A stretch of DNA of 64,000 nucleotides from Oegoconia quadripuncta (Eukaryota; Arthropoda; Insecta; Lepidoptera; Autostichidae), in assembly GCA_949316235.1 (NCBI GenBank), contig OX438744.1, positions 38,622,778-38,686,777 of the forward strand, read 5' to 3'. Within the stretch, counting starts at the first letter, position 1. Each line of letters starts with the position of its first letter. Position numbers and translations under genes: made by a program. Below are positions 63,829 to 64,000 of this stretch, one piece after another. The notes beneath the pieces were generated by a model, which saw nothing but the letters and a program-made list of their open reading frames with translations, did not search any database and was not told the origin of the DNA.

Positions 63829-64000
63829 TCAGGGTTCGCTCGGAGCTATGCTCGGAGTCGCCCTGCGGGATCGAATCAGAAAATAGGAGATCCGCAGGAG
63901 AACCAAAGTGACCGATATAGCCCGAAGAATTGCCAAACTTAAGTGGCAGTGGGCGGGGCACATTGCTCGTAGGACCGATGGCCGTTGGGGCGGAAAGATT
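63829..64000 (+). pseudogene. LINE family R C-terminus, running off the window
   Basis: Plus strand: AMLGVALRDRIR, RRRTKVTDIARRIAKLKWQW and AGHIARRTDGRWGGK in broken frames. It starts only about 30 bp upstream of the Pax exon acceptor, opposite in sense to the gene. Confidence 0.75.

Noticed and set aside
1..64000. CRISPR array, operon or bacterial origin
   Set aside because: Spliced genes, SINEs and LINEs show this is insect nuclear DNA. The only regular tandem array (19784-20161) has no spacers.

Overview
This window is moth or butterfly (Lepidoptera) nuclear DNA. It is AT-rich and intron-rich, and most of it consists of decayed SINE, LINE and small DNA-transposon copies of types common in lepidopteran genomes. 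Splice sites and protein likeness also point to an insect. The species cannot be named from the sequence alone.

Layout. (1) 2.4-15.0 kb, + strand: the last six coding exons of an L-type voltage-gated calcium channel alpha-1 subunit (Cav1, Ca-alpha1D type). Reading phases match across all five introns, and the chain includes a 41-nt microexon and a stop at 14974-14976. (2) 17.1-35.4 kb, - strand: a cluster of unfamiliar protein genes. Two are acidic helical proteins (251 and 200 aa). One is a Pro/Cys protein ending 24 nt upstream of the 200-aa gene. One is a two-exon Cys/Pro gene whose exons carry the same module. One is a Cys/Gln protein. One is a 1,082-aa Lys/Ser/Cys repeat protein. Two more are small Cys/Pro proteins. 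None is recognised; the composition resembles germline or structural proteins, which is inference only. (3) 42.2-63.8 kb, - strand: exons of a Pax2/5/8 transcription factor (shaven/sv type). It is identified by the octapeptide YSINGILGI and a Tyr/Ser/Ala/Pro C-terminal region, in five exons with matching phases. Its paired-domain exons lie beyond the right edge. A weak sixth exon candidate lies at 42.2 kb.

Mobile DNA. A 1.3-kb mariner with a DD34D transposase broken by one frameshift sits inside a LINE remnant. There are three copies of a 0.4-kb mariner-like MITE, palindromic fold-back elements, short elements with 9-bp target duplications, two matching elements bounded by TTAA, at least five tRNA-derived or retroposon families, and a 63-bp minisatellite. 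Several insertions are nested, so their relative order can be read.

How the parts relate: the calcium channel and the Pax gene are conserved neural or developmental genes whose introns have collected repeats. The Cys/Pro/Lys cluster between them is the least familiar part of the window and is the best candidate for undescribed biology.
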